A stretch of 64,000 bases of DNA from Asticcacaulis sp. AC460 (GTDB taxonomy: Bacteria; Pseudomonadota; Alphaproteobacteria; Caulobacterales; Caulobacteraceae), in contig NZ_AWGD01000031.1 in the NCBI RefSeq assembly GCF_000495795.1, positions 1-64,000 of the forward strand, in the 5' to 3' direction. A program made the position numbers and the translations under genes. Positions 43,755 through 51,919 of the stretch are shown piece after piece (position 1 is the stretch's first letter; each line of letters opens with the position of its first letter). The notes under the pieces are model-generated. The model ran no database searches. It saw only the letters and a program-made list of their open reading frames with translations, and was not told the DNA's origin.

Positions 43755-45272
43755 TCAGTTTCCTGATGGCGTCGCGGGGCAGTATTTTTTGAGATAGTCG
43801 CCATGGCTCGGCATGTGCTGGACGACATGCTGGATGGATTTCTCGATCCCATCCATTTCCTTTCGGGTTTTTGCGTCATTCAGGGTGTCCGCCATGGCGT
43901 TGTGCCCCTTCATGGTGACGCCCTGCCCCATCATCACCGCGGCCCAGCTGGTTTCCGTAAACAGCTCGTCGTCCTCACGGAAAATCTGTCCGTTTTGTTG
44001 GAAAAGCGCCATTTTTTCCGTCAGGCTTTGCGGCACGTCCATCGTCCGGCAATGGTTCCAGAACGGGCTGTCGTCGCGAACGGTCGATTTATAGTGCAGG
44101 ACAAGGAAGTCGCGGATGCGTTCATATTCCTTGCCCGTCAGCCGGTTGAAGGCATCTTCCTGGGCCTGGGTGACGCCATCGAGCGAGATAAGCGAAATCA
44201 GCTTGTTGATGCCGGTATTGATCAAATGGATAGAGGTCGATTCCAGCGGCTCCATGAAGCCGGAGGCCAGGCCCAGCGCCACGACATTCTTGTTCCAGAA
44301 CTTTTTGCGCCGCCCGGTGACAAAACGCAGGAAGTTCGGCGCCGCCCCAGGCTTTCCGGCGAGATTCCTGACCAGGATATCGTGGGCCTCATCGTCCTCC
44401 ATAAAGCTTGAGCAGTAGACATGGCCATTGCCATTGCGATGTTGCAGGGGGACCTGCCACTGCCATCCGGCGGTGTGGGCGGTCGCGCGCGTATAGGGCA
44501 AGGGACCGCTGCCGTCCTCGCGAAGGCACGGCAAGGCCACGGCGCGATTGCACGGGAGATAGTGCGACCAGTCGTCATAACCCGTCTTCAGCGCCTGTTC
44601 GATCAGCAGGCCGCGAAAGCCTGAGCAGTCGATAAAGAAGTCCCCTTTCAGGGTTTCGCCGTTGTTCAGGGTCAGCGATTCGACAAAACCGGTTTCTGCG
44701 TTAAGCCCGACATCCGCAACCTTGCCTTCGATGCGCACGACCCCGCGTTTTTCGGCATAACCTCGCAGATAGCGCGCATAGCGTCCGGCATCGATATGGT
44801 AGGCGTAGTTGATCGGCGGCAGGTCGTCGTGCTTGTAATCTTCCGTCCTGGCAAAACGGCCGAAATGGGCGGCCATGGTCTCTATGTTGAATACCTGGAT
44901 GGGCCGCTTGTCGCCGGCCATCCTGTATCTGTGCCAGATATGGTGAAACGACACGCCGTCAATCTGATAGCCATAGTTGCCGAACGGGTGAATATAGCTG
45001 TCGCCCAGCTTGCCCCAGTTGACGAACTGGATGCCCAGCTTGAAGGTGCCCTGAACGGCCGCCATCATCTCCTGCTCGTCGACTTCCAGCAACCGGTTGA
45101 AATCCTGGAACGGCGGTATCGTCGCCTCGCCGACACCGACCGTCCCGATCTCTTCGGACTCCACCAGGACGATATTCACGGGCCGTCCGGAACGCAGGCG
45201 CGACAGCGCCGCCGCCGCCATCCAACCCGCCGTGCCACCGCCCACGATGACAATTGTTTCAATGGCCGTCAT
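43755..45272 (-). CDS. Tryptophan halogenase family FAD-dependent protein
   Basis: 505 residues. FAD motif GGGTAGW (11-17), conserved K78 in GTFKLGIQF (the lysine of PrnA that positions hypohalous acid), the halogenase signature GWQWQVP and the GFMEPLESTSIHLI strand with the catalytic Glu region. Proteins of this group in Caulobacterales and Xanthomonas lie next to TonB receptors and LacI regulators, and their natural substrate is generally not known; they may not halogenate tryptophan. It is transcribed divergently from the TonB receptor. Confidence 0.92.
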   Translation of the reverse strand: MTAIETIVIVGGGTAGWMAAAALSRLRSGRPVNIVLVESEEIGTVGVGEATIPPFQDFNRLLEVDEQEMMAAVQGTFKLGIQFVNWGKLGDSYIHPFGNYGYQIDGVSFHHIWHRYRMAGDKRPIQVFNIETMAAHFGRFARTEDYKHDDLPPINYAYHIDAGRYARYLRGYAEKRGVVRIEGKVADVGLNAETGFVESLTLNNGETLKGDFFIDCSGFRGLLIEQALKTGYDDWSHYLPCNRAVALPCLREDGSGPLPYTRATAHTAGWQWQVPLQHRNGNGHVYCSSFMEDDEAHDILVRNLAGKPGAAPNFLRFVTGRRKKFWNKNVVALGLASGFMEPLESTSIHLINTGINKLISLISLDGVTQAQEDAFNRLTGKEYERIRDFLVLHYKSTVRDDSPFWNHCRTMDVPQSLTEKMALFQQNGQIFREDDELFTETSWAAVMMGQGVTMKGHNAMADTLNDAKTRKEMDGIEKSIQHVVQHMPSHGDYLKKYCPATPSGN

Positions 45273-45569
45273 AGCCCGTCCCCACTGTTTTATACACGGC
45301 GCATTCCCAAGCCTGTGGCGCGCCGCCGGTTAGATTGCGAGTCATATAGACCCGGCACCCTGGCAGTGCGTAACAAATTGTCGCCGGTCCTAGGGATTGT
45401 CGCGATCCCGCAGAAAGGCTGTCTCACCAGGACTGTCAAAAAAGGCACAGACAAGACAATTTATGCCAACCATCAGGACAAGGCGCGCCATTTTCCTTGA
45501 CAACACCCTGTCCGTTTGCGACCAGTACCCCGTCAAAAGGCAATGTTCTTTACGTCCAGTCAAGGGAAT

Positions 45570-45600
45570 AATGCTGAGAATATCACATTTCCTCAGCATT
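45570..45600. promoter_or_regulatory. Dyad AATGCTGAG-N13-CTCAGCATT
   Basis: Perfect 9-bp arms (45570-45578 and 45592-45600) in the middle of the regulatory region, about 200 bases upstream of the TonB receptor start. Could be a LacI-type operator or a binding site for another dimer. Confidence 0.5.
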
Positions 45601-45623
45601 AACAGGATGTTGGAGCAACGCTG

Positions 45624-45666
45624 CAATTGTCTAAATTTTGTCCAAATCGGACAAATGAGACAATTG
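45624..45666. promoter_or_regulatory. Nested dyad with CAATTGTC / GACAATTG outer and TTTGTCC / GGACAAA inner arms
   Basis: Outer arms at 45624-45631 and 45659-45666, inner arms at 45637-45643 and 45649-45655. The two concentric palindromes share the TTGTC/GACAA core and span 43 bases, which would fit a dimer-of-dimers repressor. It lies about 130 bases upstream of the receptor start. Confidence 0.55.
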
Positions 45667-45797
45667 GCCACAACAATAAGCCACCGGTCAGGCATCAGAA
45701 ACTGACAAACGCCGGCTGCTGACAACGCACAATATGTGGGACCAACACCCCGATTAAAAATCTGCCCCCAAAAGGGCAGCGGAGGAAGGAATATAGG

Positions 45798-48700
45798 ATG
45801 AAAGATCTCGCGGCCAATTCACGTGCACCCGCGGCCCGTCGCCTGCACATCTTAACGACGGCGTCCGTTCTTGCCATGGTGGCTTTCTCATCTCAGGCCT
45901 GGGCGCAGACGCAAGGCACGACGGCGGACGCCCCGCCGGCAGCCGAGGATGCTGTTGTCGTCAAGGGCTTCCGCAAGGCCTTGCAAAACGCGCAGTCCAT
46001 CAAACGTAACAAGGATACGTTTGTTGATGTGATTACGGCCGAGGATATAGGTGCCCTGCCCGACCGGTCCGTTGCCGAATCGCTGCAGCGCGTGCCCGGC
46101 GTCAATATTTCCCGCTTTGAAAAGCGTGAAGATCCGGACCGCTTCTCGGTGGAAGGCACCGGGGTGATTATTCGCGGCCTGCCTTATGTGCGCTCCGAAC
46201 TCAATGGACGCGATATCTTCTCGGCCAACGGCGGTCGCGAACTTTCGTTCAATGACGTGTCCTCGGAGTTGCTGGGGCGTGTCGAGGTGTTCAAGAACAA
46301 CACCGCCGACATGATCGACGGCGGCATCTCCGGCACGGTCAACCTCGTGACGCGCAAGCCTCTCGACAAAAAAGGCCTGCGTATAGCCGGCACCGTGGAA
46401 GCCAACTATGGCGACATGGCCAAAAAATGGGCTCCGGGTTATTCGTTCCTCGTCTCCAACACCTTCTCGACCGACAGTGGCACATTCGGACTTCAGATGG
46501 CCTATGCCAGCTCCGAACTGGTCACCAAGACGGATGCGTCCCAGATCACCGACCCGTGCTACCGCGAAGCCTCGCTGGCGACGGGCTGTATCCGCGTACG
46601 CCCCGTGGGATCGGGTGGCTTCTCGGGCGGCACCGGCTATAACGCCTCGAATTTCCCGCCGGCGAACTCTGTTTTCGTCCCCAAGGGCGCCGGCGTGCGC
46701 ACGACGGACCTGACGCGTAGTCGTGACGCCATTTCGCTGGTCGGCCAGTGGGAGAGCAACGACAAGACGTTCCTGGCCACGCTCGAATACCTCAAGGCCG
46801 AGACTGAACACACGCTGGAAGAATACTCCATTCTGGCCCTGGTGAATGATGACGCCCTGTTCCCGATCCTGGCTCCGGGCACCACGGCGACCTATGAGGG
46901 CAATCAGTTTGTCAAAGGCCGCCTGACCCAGGCCGGCTTTGGCATTCCCACGGAAATGCTGCGCTTCCAGCAGGAAGTCGCCGCCGACACCGAAGACCTG
47001 TCGCTGGCCATCAAATACAACCCGACCGACCGGATAGCGCTGAACTTCGAAGCTCAGCATATCAAGTCCGACCGCCGCGATACCGGCTTCATTTCGGCGA
47101 TGCAGACCTATACAGACATCGACATCGACAATACCGGCGACACGCCGGTCGTCCAATTCCTCCAGCCCAATACCGGCACCTCGTCGGCCAGCTACTTCAA
47201 CGACCCTTCCAAAACCCTGTTCTGGTTTCTGCTGGACAGTCAGACCAAAAATGAAGGCGAGTTGAAGAGTGTTAGGCTGGACGGCAAATATGCGTTCGAT
47301 GACACGGGCTTCTTCAAGAACGTCCGCTTCGGCGCCCGCTGGAGCAATCGTAACCGCATAACGCGCAATTCGAACTTCTCGAACTGGGGTAACCTCGGGG
47401 CGCCGTGGACGGGACGTGGCGGAAACTGGAACTGCGGGGATTACCAGGCGTTCGGCTGCGGCGGCGCCTATGTCAAGGATTTCGCGAATTCCGCCAATGT
47501 GCGCAACCCGTTCGGTGACGACTTCCAGCGCGGCAATGTACCCATCCCTCTGGGCAACGGATCGGCCTTCTTCTTTGGCGGCGACGACACCGTGCGTGAA
47601 TATCTCAGCGGTTTGACCCAGCAGCAGGCGGCGGCCATCACGGCCTATACCCTGTCGCCGAACGCATGGTTCCCGATCTCTGCCCGGGGCAACGTTGTCC
47701 CCGGCGGCGTCTGGACGCCGGGTGAAATTTCCGACGTCGGCGAAATCACCAATTCCCTCTATGCGCGCACCGATTTCGGCTTTGATCTTTCCGATTCCGT
47801 CAGCCTCAGCGGCAATTTCGGCGTTCGTTATGTCAGCACCCGGATCAGGAGCGGCGGCGAGATCGGGTTCCCGACCGGCGAGTTCTTTGACAATGTGAGC
47901 TCCGGCGGCAATGGCGATGGCACCGTCAGCCTGGCCGAGGTGCAGAACGCGTGCGCCAATGTCGTCCCCGGACAGGTGGCCCCCGGCTATTGCAGCCTTT
48001 CCGCGACCAGACTGGCAGAGTTTGCCAGTGCCTATACCGGTGAGGTGCTGGATGACAGCGCCGACATAACCTTCGATCACGTCCTGCCCAGTTTCAATGC
48101 CAAGCTCGACTTCGGCAACGGCATGCTGGTGCGCGCGGCGGCCTCGAAGAGCATATCCCGTCCGGACCTGTCTGCCTTTGCAACGGGCGGCAGTGTCTTC
48201 GACAACACCAACGCGCTGCGTGCCGGCGGCACTTTGGAAACCGGTCCGATGTTCGCCATCAATACAGGTAACCGCCTGTTGCTGCCGATCGAGTCGTGGA
48301 ACTACGACCTGTCATACGAATGGTATTTCGCCCAGGTCGGCTCGTTCTCGGCTTCCGCCTTCATGAAGAAGATCGAAGGCATTGTGAACGGCGGCGCCAA
48401 TGTGCGCAACTTCAGTTCGCCCCAGGGTGTGTCAACCGATGTCCTGGTGAACGGCGCCGTCAACAGCGATGGCGGCACGCTGACCGGCTTCGAGGTCTCG
48501 TACATTCAGACCTATGACTTCCTGCCGGGCTTCCTCAGTGGCCTGGGTTCGCAGTTTTCGTACACCTATGTCGATGCCGGCGACTTCGACAATTCAAGGC
48601 TCGGCCCGGAGCAAAGCCCGTTTGCCGGCGGACTGCCTCTGGCCGGGGTTTCCAAGCACACGTTGAACGCCGTCGGGTTCTATGAAAAAGGTCCGCTTGC

Positions 48701-48977
48701 GGTCCGCCTGGCGTACAACTGGCGCTCGGACTTCCTGCAAACCCCCAGAGACGTGATCTTCCCCTTCTCCCCGATCTATGTCGAAAGCACGGGGCAGTTG
48801 GACGGGTCGCTGTTCTACAGTTACTCGCCGCGGATCAAGTTCGGCGTTCAGGGCGTCAACCTCCTGGACGAAGTGACCCAGACCAGCCAGGTCATCGACT
48901 TCAGTGGAACGCGCGTAACCCGGTCCGCCTTCCGCAACGACCGTCGCTTCACCTTCATGGTGCGTTTCGATTACTAA
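45798..48977 (+). CDS. TonB-dependent outer membrane receptor
   Basis: 1059 residues, preceded by GGAGGAAGG. Signal peptide to about residue 36 (AFSSQAWAQ). Plug domain: DAVVVKGFRKALQNAQ, VDVITAEDIGALPDRSVAESLQRVPGVNI, RGLPYVRSELNGRDIF, RVEVFKNNTADMIDGGISGTVNLVTRKPLD. The beta-barrel ends with FRNDRRFTFMVRFDY, ending in an aromatic residue as usual for outer membrane porins. The plug type (ALPDRSVAESLQRVPGV) is that of the large receptors for complex carbohydrates in Caulobacterales. It should import a glycan-derived ligand controlled by the LacI regulator. Confidence 0.96.
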   Translation: MKDLAANSRAPAARRLHILTTASVLAMVAFSSQAWAQTQGTTADAPPAAEDAVVVKGFRKALQNAQSIKRNKDTFVDVITAEDIGALPDRSVAESLQRVPGVNISRFEKREDPDRFSVEGTGVIIRGLPYVRSELNGRDIFSANGGRELSFNDVSSELLGRVEVFKNNTADMIDGGISGTVNLVTRKPLDKKGLRIAGTVEANYGDMAKKWAPGYSFLVSNTFSTDSGTFGLQMAYASSELVTKTDASQITDPCYREASLATGCIRVRPVGSGGFSGGTGYNASNFPPANSVFVPKGAGVRTTDLTRSRDAISLVGQWESNDKTFLATLEYLKAETEHTLEEYSILALVNDDALFPILAPGTTATYEGNQFVKGRLTQAGFGIPTEMLRFQQEVAADTEDLSLAIKYNPTDRIALNFEAQHIKSDRRDTGFISAMQTYTDIDIDNTGDTPVVQFLQPNTGTSSASYFNDPSKTLFWFLLDSQTKNEGELKSVRLDGKYAFDDTGFFKNVRFGARWSNRNRITRNSNFSNWGNLGAPWTGRGGNWNCGDYQAFGCGGAYVKDFANSANVRNPFGDDFQRGNVPIPLGNGSAFFFGGDDTVREYLSGLTQQQAAAITAYTLSPNAWFPISARGNVVPGGVWTPGEISDVGEITNSLYARTDFGFDLSDSVSLSGNFGVRYVSTRIRSGGEIGFPTGEFFDNVSSGGNGDGTVSLAEVQNACANVVPGQVAPGYCSLSATRLAEFASAYTGEVLDDSADITFDHVLPSFNAKLDFGNGMLVRAAASKSISRPDLSAFATGGSVFDNTNALRAGGTLETGPMFAINTGNRLLLPIESWNYDLSYEWYFAQVGSFSASAFMKKIEGIVNGGANVRNFSSPQGVSTDVLVNGAVNSDGGTLTGFEVSYIQTYDFLPGFLSGLGSQFSYTYVDAGDFDNSRLGPEQSPFAGGLPLAGVSKHTLNAVGFYEKGPLAVRLAYNWRSDFLQTPRDVIFPFSPIYVESTGQLDGSLFYSYSPRIKFGVQGVNLLDEVTQTSQVIDFSGTRVTRSAFRNDRRFTFMVRFDY

Positions 48978-48981
48978 GTAA

Positions 48982-49052
48982 GAGCCTGACGCAAAGCACG
49001 CTTACACGGTACCACCGTGTAAGCGTGCGACGCATGTAAACGTAAAATCAGG
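48982..49052. repeat. Palindromic repeat copy A (after the TonB receptor)
   Basis: GCACGCTTACACGGT / ACCGTGTAAGCGTGC (48996-49010 with 49014-49028), perfect 15-bp arms, flanked by TTTGCG-type and TTTACG-type sequences. An inverted copy lies at 63771-63836 with the same flanks. Confidence 0.75.
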
Positions 49053-49086
49053 GCGGCTGCGTTCTCACTCGGCGTTTCCGCTCGCT

Positions 49087-50109
49087 CTAACGCGGCACCA
49101 TGACGATGTCGGTCGCAAAATATACGTCGTCGCGGTTCCTTGTCCCGCCAATCAGGACAACACCTGGAATGTTGAAACTGACCCGCATTCCGTCAATGAG
49201 CGGGAATTCCGGAATGGGAAGGATGGTCGCCTTGCCATCCGACGAAATCCGGTAAAGCCCGTCCATACCCAGCGCCAATAAACTGTCGTCGCCGGCAATA
49301 AGGCCGTAGAAGGGAATCGTACTGTAGGCCTCGTCCTCAGGAAGGGCGCGGTTGGCATAGCGTTCGCCGAATTGCCGGGCGTAATGAGAATCGATCACCT
49401 CGCCGCAGACGGTAACGATTCGGCCATGGGAACTGTTCAAATGGCTAAGGCCGACGGCCACCGCCACGCATTGCGGCTTCCATGGTACGATGGCGATTGC
49501 GTTGACCGGATCACACTCGCCGTTAAGCGGCCCATCGCAGAGATCACCCGATTTGTTTTTTTCGATTTTTCGGACTTGGCCGTCGCTGCGGCGGATGGCC
49601 TGCAAACCACCGCCCCACTCGCCCATGTCATAGCCGACATAGATGTCGTCAGCCGTGCCCAAGAAGGTGTGACGACCGCCGGAAAACTTTGCCTGAAGCG
49701 CCACCTTGCGCACACCGGCATCATCAATCGTGATCAGGTCCTTTTCAGTCACGACGACAATATCGTCGCCGACGCACAACAGGGCCACCTCCTCTTTGCC
49801 CACCTCCGGCAAAGTCGCCTGGGCGGTCCAGCCGTCCGCGTCGCGTTTATGAATACGCAAGGCGTCAGGTGAATCAGAGGCAAGCGCCAAGGCAACCGGA
49901 TGTCCGTCCTGGCGGCAGAGGCTGATGACCGGCGCTCCCAGATACTCCCTGCGAGCCTGAGCCTCTCCCTCCGCCAGACTGACGACCTCTCCGCCGTGAA
50001 CCGTCCAAAGGCGGCCGTCGGCGAAAACCGCCTCATCCGCCCACGCCAGCGCCGGCCCAAACGCCAGCGTGGCCATAACCGAAATTCGTAAGAACCACCG
50101 CATCATCAT
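49087..50109 (-). CDS. Exported propeller-like protein B (paralog of 41571 gene)
   Basis: 340 residues starting with three Met (MMMRWFLRISVMATLAFGPALAWA signal peptide). Same block order as the gene at 41571: RLWTVHGGEVVSLAEGEAQARRE, DIYVGYDMGEWGGGLQAIRR, CVAVAVGLSHL, RQFGERYANRALPEDEAYSTIPFYG and LALGMDGLYRI. Central part has extra cysteines (DLCDGPLNGECD). It is divergent from the Hsp70 gene. The pair of paralogs has no recognised family. Confidence 0.75.
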   Translation of the reverse strand: MMMRWFLRISVMATLAFGPALAWADEAVFADGRLWTVHGGEVVSLAEGEAQARREYLGAPVISLCRQDGHPVALALASDSPDALRIHKRDADGWTAQATLPEVGKEEVALLCVGDDIVVVTEKDLITIDDAGVRKVALQAKFSGGRHTFLGTADDIYVGYDMGEWGGGLQAIRRSDGQVRKIEKNKSGDLCDGPLNGECDPVNAIAIVPWKPQCVAVAVGLSHLNSSHGRIVTVCGEVIDSHYARQFGERYANRALPEDEAYSTIPFYGLIAGDDSLLALGMDGLYRISSDGKATILPIPEFPLIDGMRVSFNIPGVVLIGGTRNRDDVYFATDIVMVPR

Positions 50110-50215
50110 CCCCCCAAGGCGGTGAGCCTAACATCGTAGCAGCGGCACCACAACCTCCAGACTTGCCCGCCCCGCCCGCCTCCTTTAAGTAACGGATATC
50201 AAGGGGGAAACCACA

Positions 50216-51919
50216 GTGATTATCGGTATCGACCTGGGCACCACCAACTCCGCCGCCGCCGTGTTTCGCGACGGCAAGGCCGAGCTTATTCCCAATAGCC
50301 TGGGCCACAATCTGACGCCTTCGGCGGTCGGTATCGACGATAATGGCGAGGTCCTGGTCGGACTTGCGGCTCGTGAACGCCAATCGACCCATCCGCATCT
50401 GACCGCTACCGCTTTCAAACGCTTCATGGGCGCCAAGCGCGAAACGCGGCCGGGCAAGAAGCTGTTCTCGCCCGAGGAGCTGTCGGCCCTGGTCCTGGCG
50501 TCGCTGAAGCGCGATGCCGAAGCGTATCTCGGCGAAAAGGTGACCGAGGCGGTCATCACCGTACCCGCTTATTTCAACGACAAGCAGCGCAAGGCCACGC
50601 GTCGCGCCGGCGAACTGGCCGGACTGAAGGTCGAGCGCCTGCTCAACGAACCCACAGCCGCCGCTCTGGCCTACGGCATCCACCTGCTGGACGACGAATC
50701 GCAGTTCCTGGTCTTCGACCTGGGCGGCGGGACCTTCGACGTCTCGATCCTGGAGATCTTCGAAGGCGTCATCGAGGTGCGCGCCTCGACCGGCGACGCC
50801 CGGCTGGGCGGTGAGGATTTCAACGACCTGCTGGTCAATGACATGCGCCGGCGTTTCCGCGACGATTGGAAGCTGAAGACCGGCGAAGAGGATGCCCTGC
50901 GCGAAAAGCTGCGTGTGGCGGCGGAACGGGCCCGCCGCGCCCTCACCGGCGCCAGTGAGGCCACCATGGACGTCGTCTGGCGCGACACGCCGTTCAGCCA
51001 CGCCGTCAGCACCGAGAGCTTCGAAGCCCTGGCGGCGCCGCTGATCGAGCGGCTGCGCGATCCCGTCCTACGGTCGTTGCGCGACAGCCAGATCAATGCC
51101 GCCGCGCTGAAGGAGATCGTCCTGGTCGGCGGCGCCACCCGCATGCCGGTGGTGCGCCGCGCCGTGACCAAGATGTTCGGCCGCTTTCCCTCCCAGGCGG
51201 TCCATCCCGACGAGGCCGTGGCCCTGGGTGCCGCGGTCCAGGCCGGATTGAAGGCGCGCGACGCCGCGCTGAAAGAGGTGGCGGTCACCGATGTCTGCCC
51301 GTTCAGCCTGGGGGTGGCGACCGGCGAACGCGACGCTTCGGGCAATATCCGATCGGGCCTGTTCTCGCCGATCATCGAACGTAACACCACCGTCCCGGTC
51401 AGCCGGATCGAGGTCCTGTCGACGCTTCAGGACGGCCAATCCGAAATCGAAGTCGAGATATACCAGGGCGAATCGCGCTTCGTCGTCGACAATGTCGCCC
51501 TGGGCAAGCTGCGCGTGCCGATCCCGCGCCGCCCGGTCGGCGAAATCTTCATCGAGGTCCGTTTCACCTACGATATCAACGGGCTTCTGGAGGTTGACGT
51601 CCATGTGCCGGCTACGGGTGAGCGGCGGCAACTGGTCGTGGTCGATGAGGACGGCCCCTCCGGCGCCGACCTGGAGAAGCAGCGCAAGGCCCTGGAGGCG
51701 CTCAAGGTGCATCCGCGTGACGCCGACGCCAACCGCGCCGTCATGGCAAGGGCTAACCGCGCGTTCGAGAACCATCTCGGCGATATGCGCGACCATATCG
51801 CCCGGCTGATCAGCGATTTTGAATCGGTTCTGGATAGCCAGGATCCGCGCCTGGTGGAGCGGGCCCGGTCAGAACTCAGCAGCCATCTCGATTCGCTGGA
51901 AGGCGAGACCTGGTTGTGA
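50216..51919 (+). CDS. HscC-type Hsp70 chaperone
   Basis: 567 residues, close to E. coli HscC (556) and shorter than DnaK. GTG start at 50216, supported by AAGGGGGAAA at -9. The nucleotide-binding domain has IGIDLGTTNS, VITVPAYFNDKQRKATRRAG, LNEPTAAALAYGI, LVFDLGGGTFDVSILE and VLVGGATRMPVVR. The substrate-binding domain is short with a reduced lid. Its stop overlaps the GTG of the J-domain protein, so the two are coupled; HscC works with the J proteins DjlB/DjlC in E. coli, and the same kind of pair appears here. Confidence 0.93.
   Translation: MIIGIDLGTTNSAAAVFRDGKAELIPNSLGHNLTPSAVGIDDNGEVLVGLAARERQSTHPHLTATAFKRFMGAKRETRPGKKLFSPEELSALVLASLKRDAEAYLGEKVTEAVITVPAYFNDKQRKATRRAGELAGLKVERLLNEPTAAALAYGIHLLDDESQFLVFDLGGGTFDVSILEIFEGVIEVRASTGDARLGGEDFNDLLVNDMRRRFRDDWKLKTGEEDALREKLRVAAERARRALTGASEATMDVVWRDTPFSHAVSTESFEALAAPLIERLRDPVLRSLRDSQINAAALKEIVLVGGATRMPVVRRAVTKMFGRFPSQAVHPDEAVALGAAVQAGLKARDAALKEVAVTDVCPFSLGVATGERDASGNIRSGLFSPIIERNTTVPVSRIEVLSTLQDGQSEIEVEIYQGESRFVVDNVALGKLRVPIPRRPVGEIFIEVRFTYDINGLLEVDVHVPATGERRQLVVVDEDGPSGADLEKQRKALEALKVHPRDADANRAVMARANRAFENHLGDMRDHIARLISDFESVLDSQDPRLVERARSELSSHLDSLEGETWL

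Larger units (their letters stand above)
45273..45797. promoter_or_regulatory. 525-base regulatory region between halogenase and TonB receptor
   Basis: Divergent intergenic region with no gene. It contains many TTGTC/GACAA motifs (for example near 45453, 45499, 45628, 45640, 45651, 45659 and 45721) and two dyads. Divergent promoters for the halogenase and receptor are expected. CAGGACAAGGCGCG and the GACAATTTATGCC region near 45453-45470 may be part of the halogenase promoter. Confidence 0.6.

Noticed and set aside
45888-48080. Minus-strand open frame of 730 codons opposite the TonB receptor
   Set aside because: Shadow frame of the receptor; Arg/Gly/His/Val composition without known motifs.
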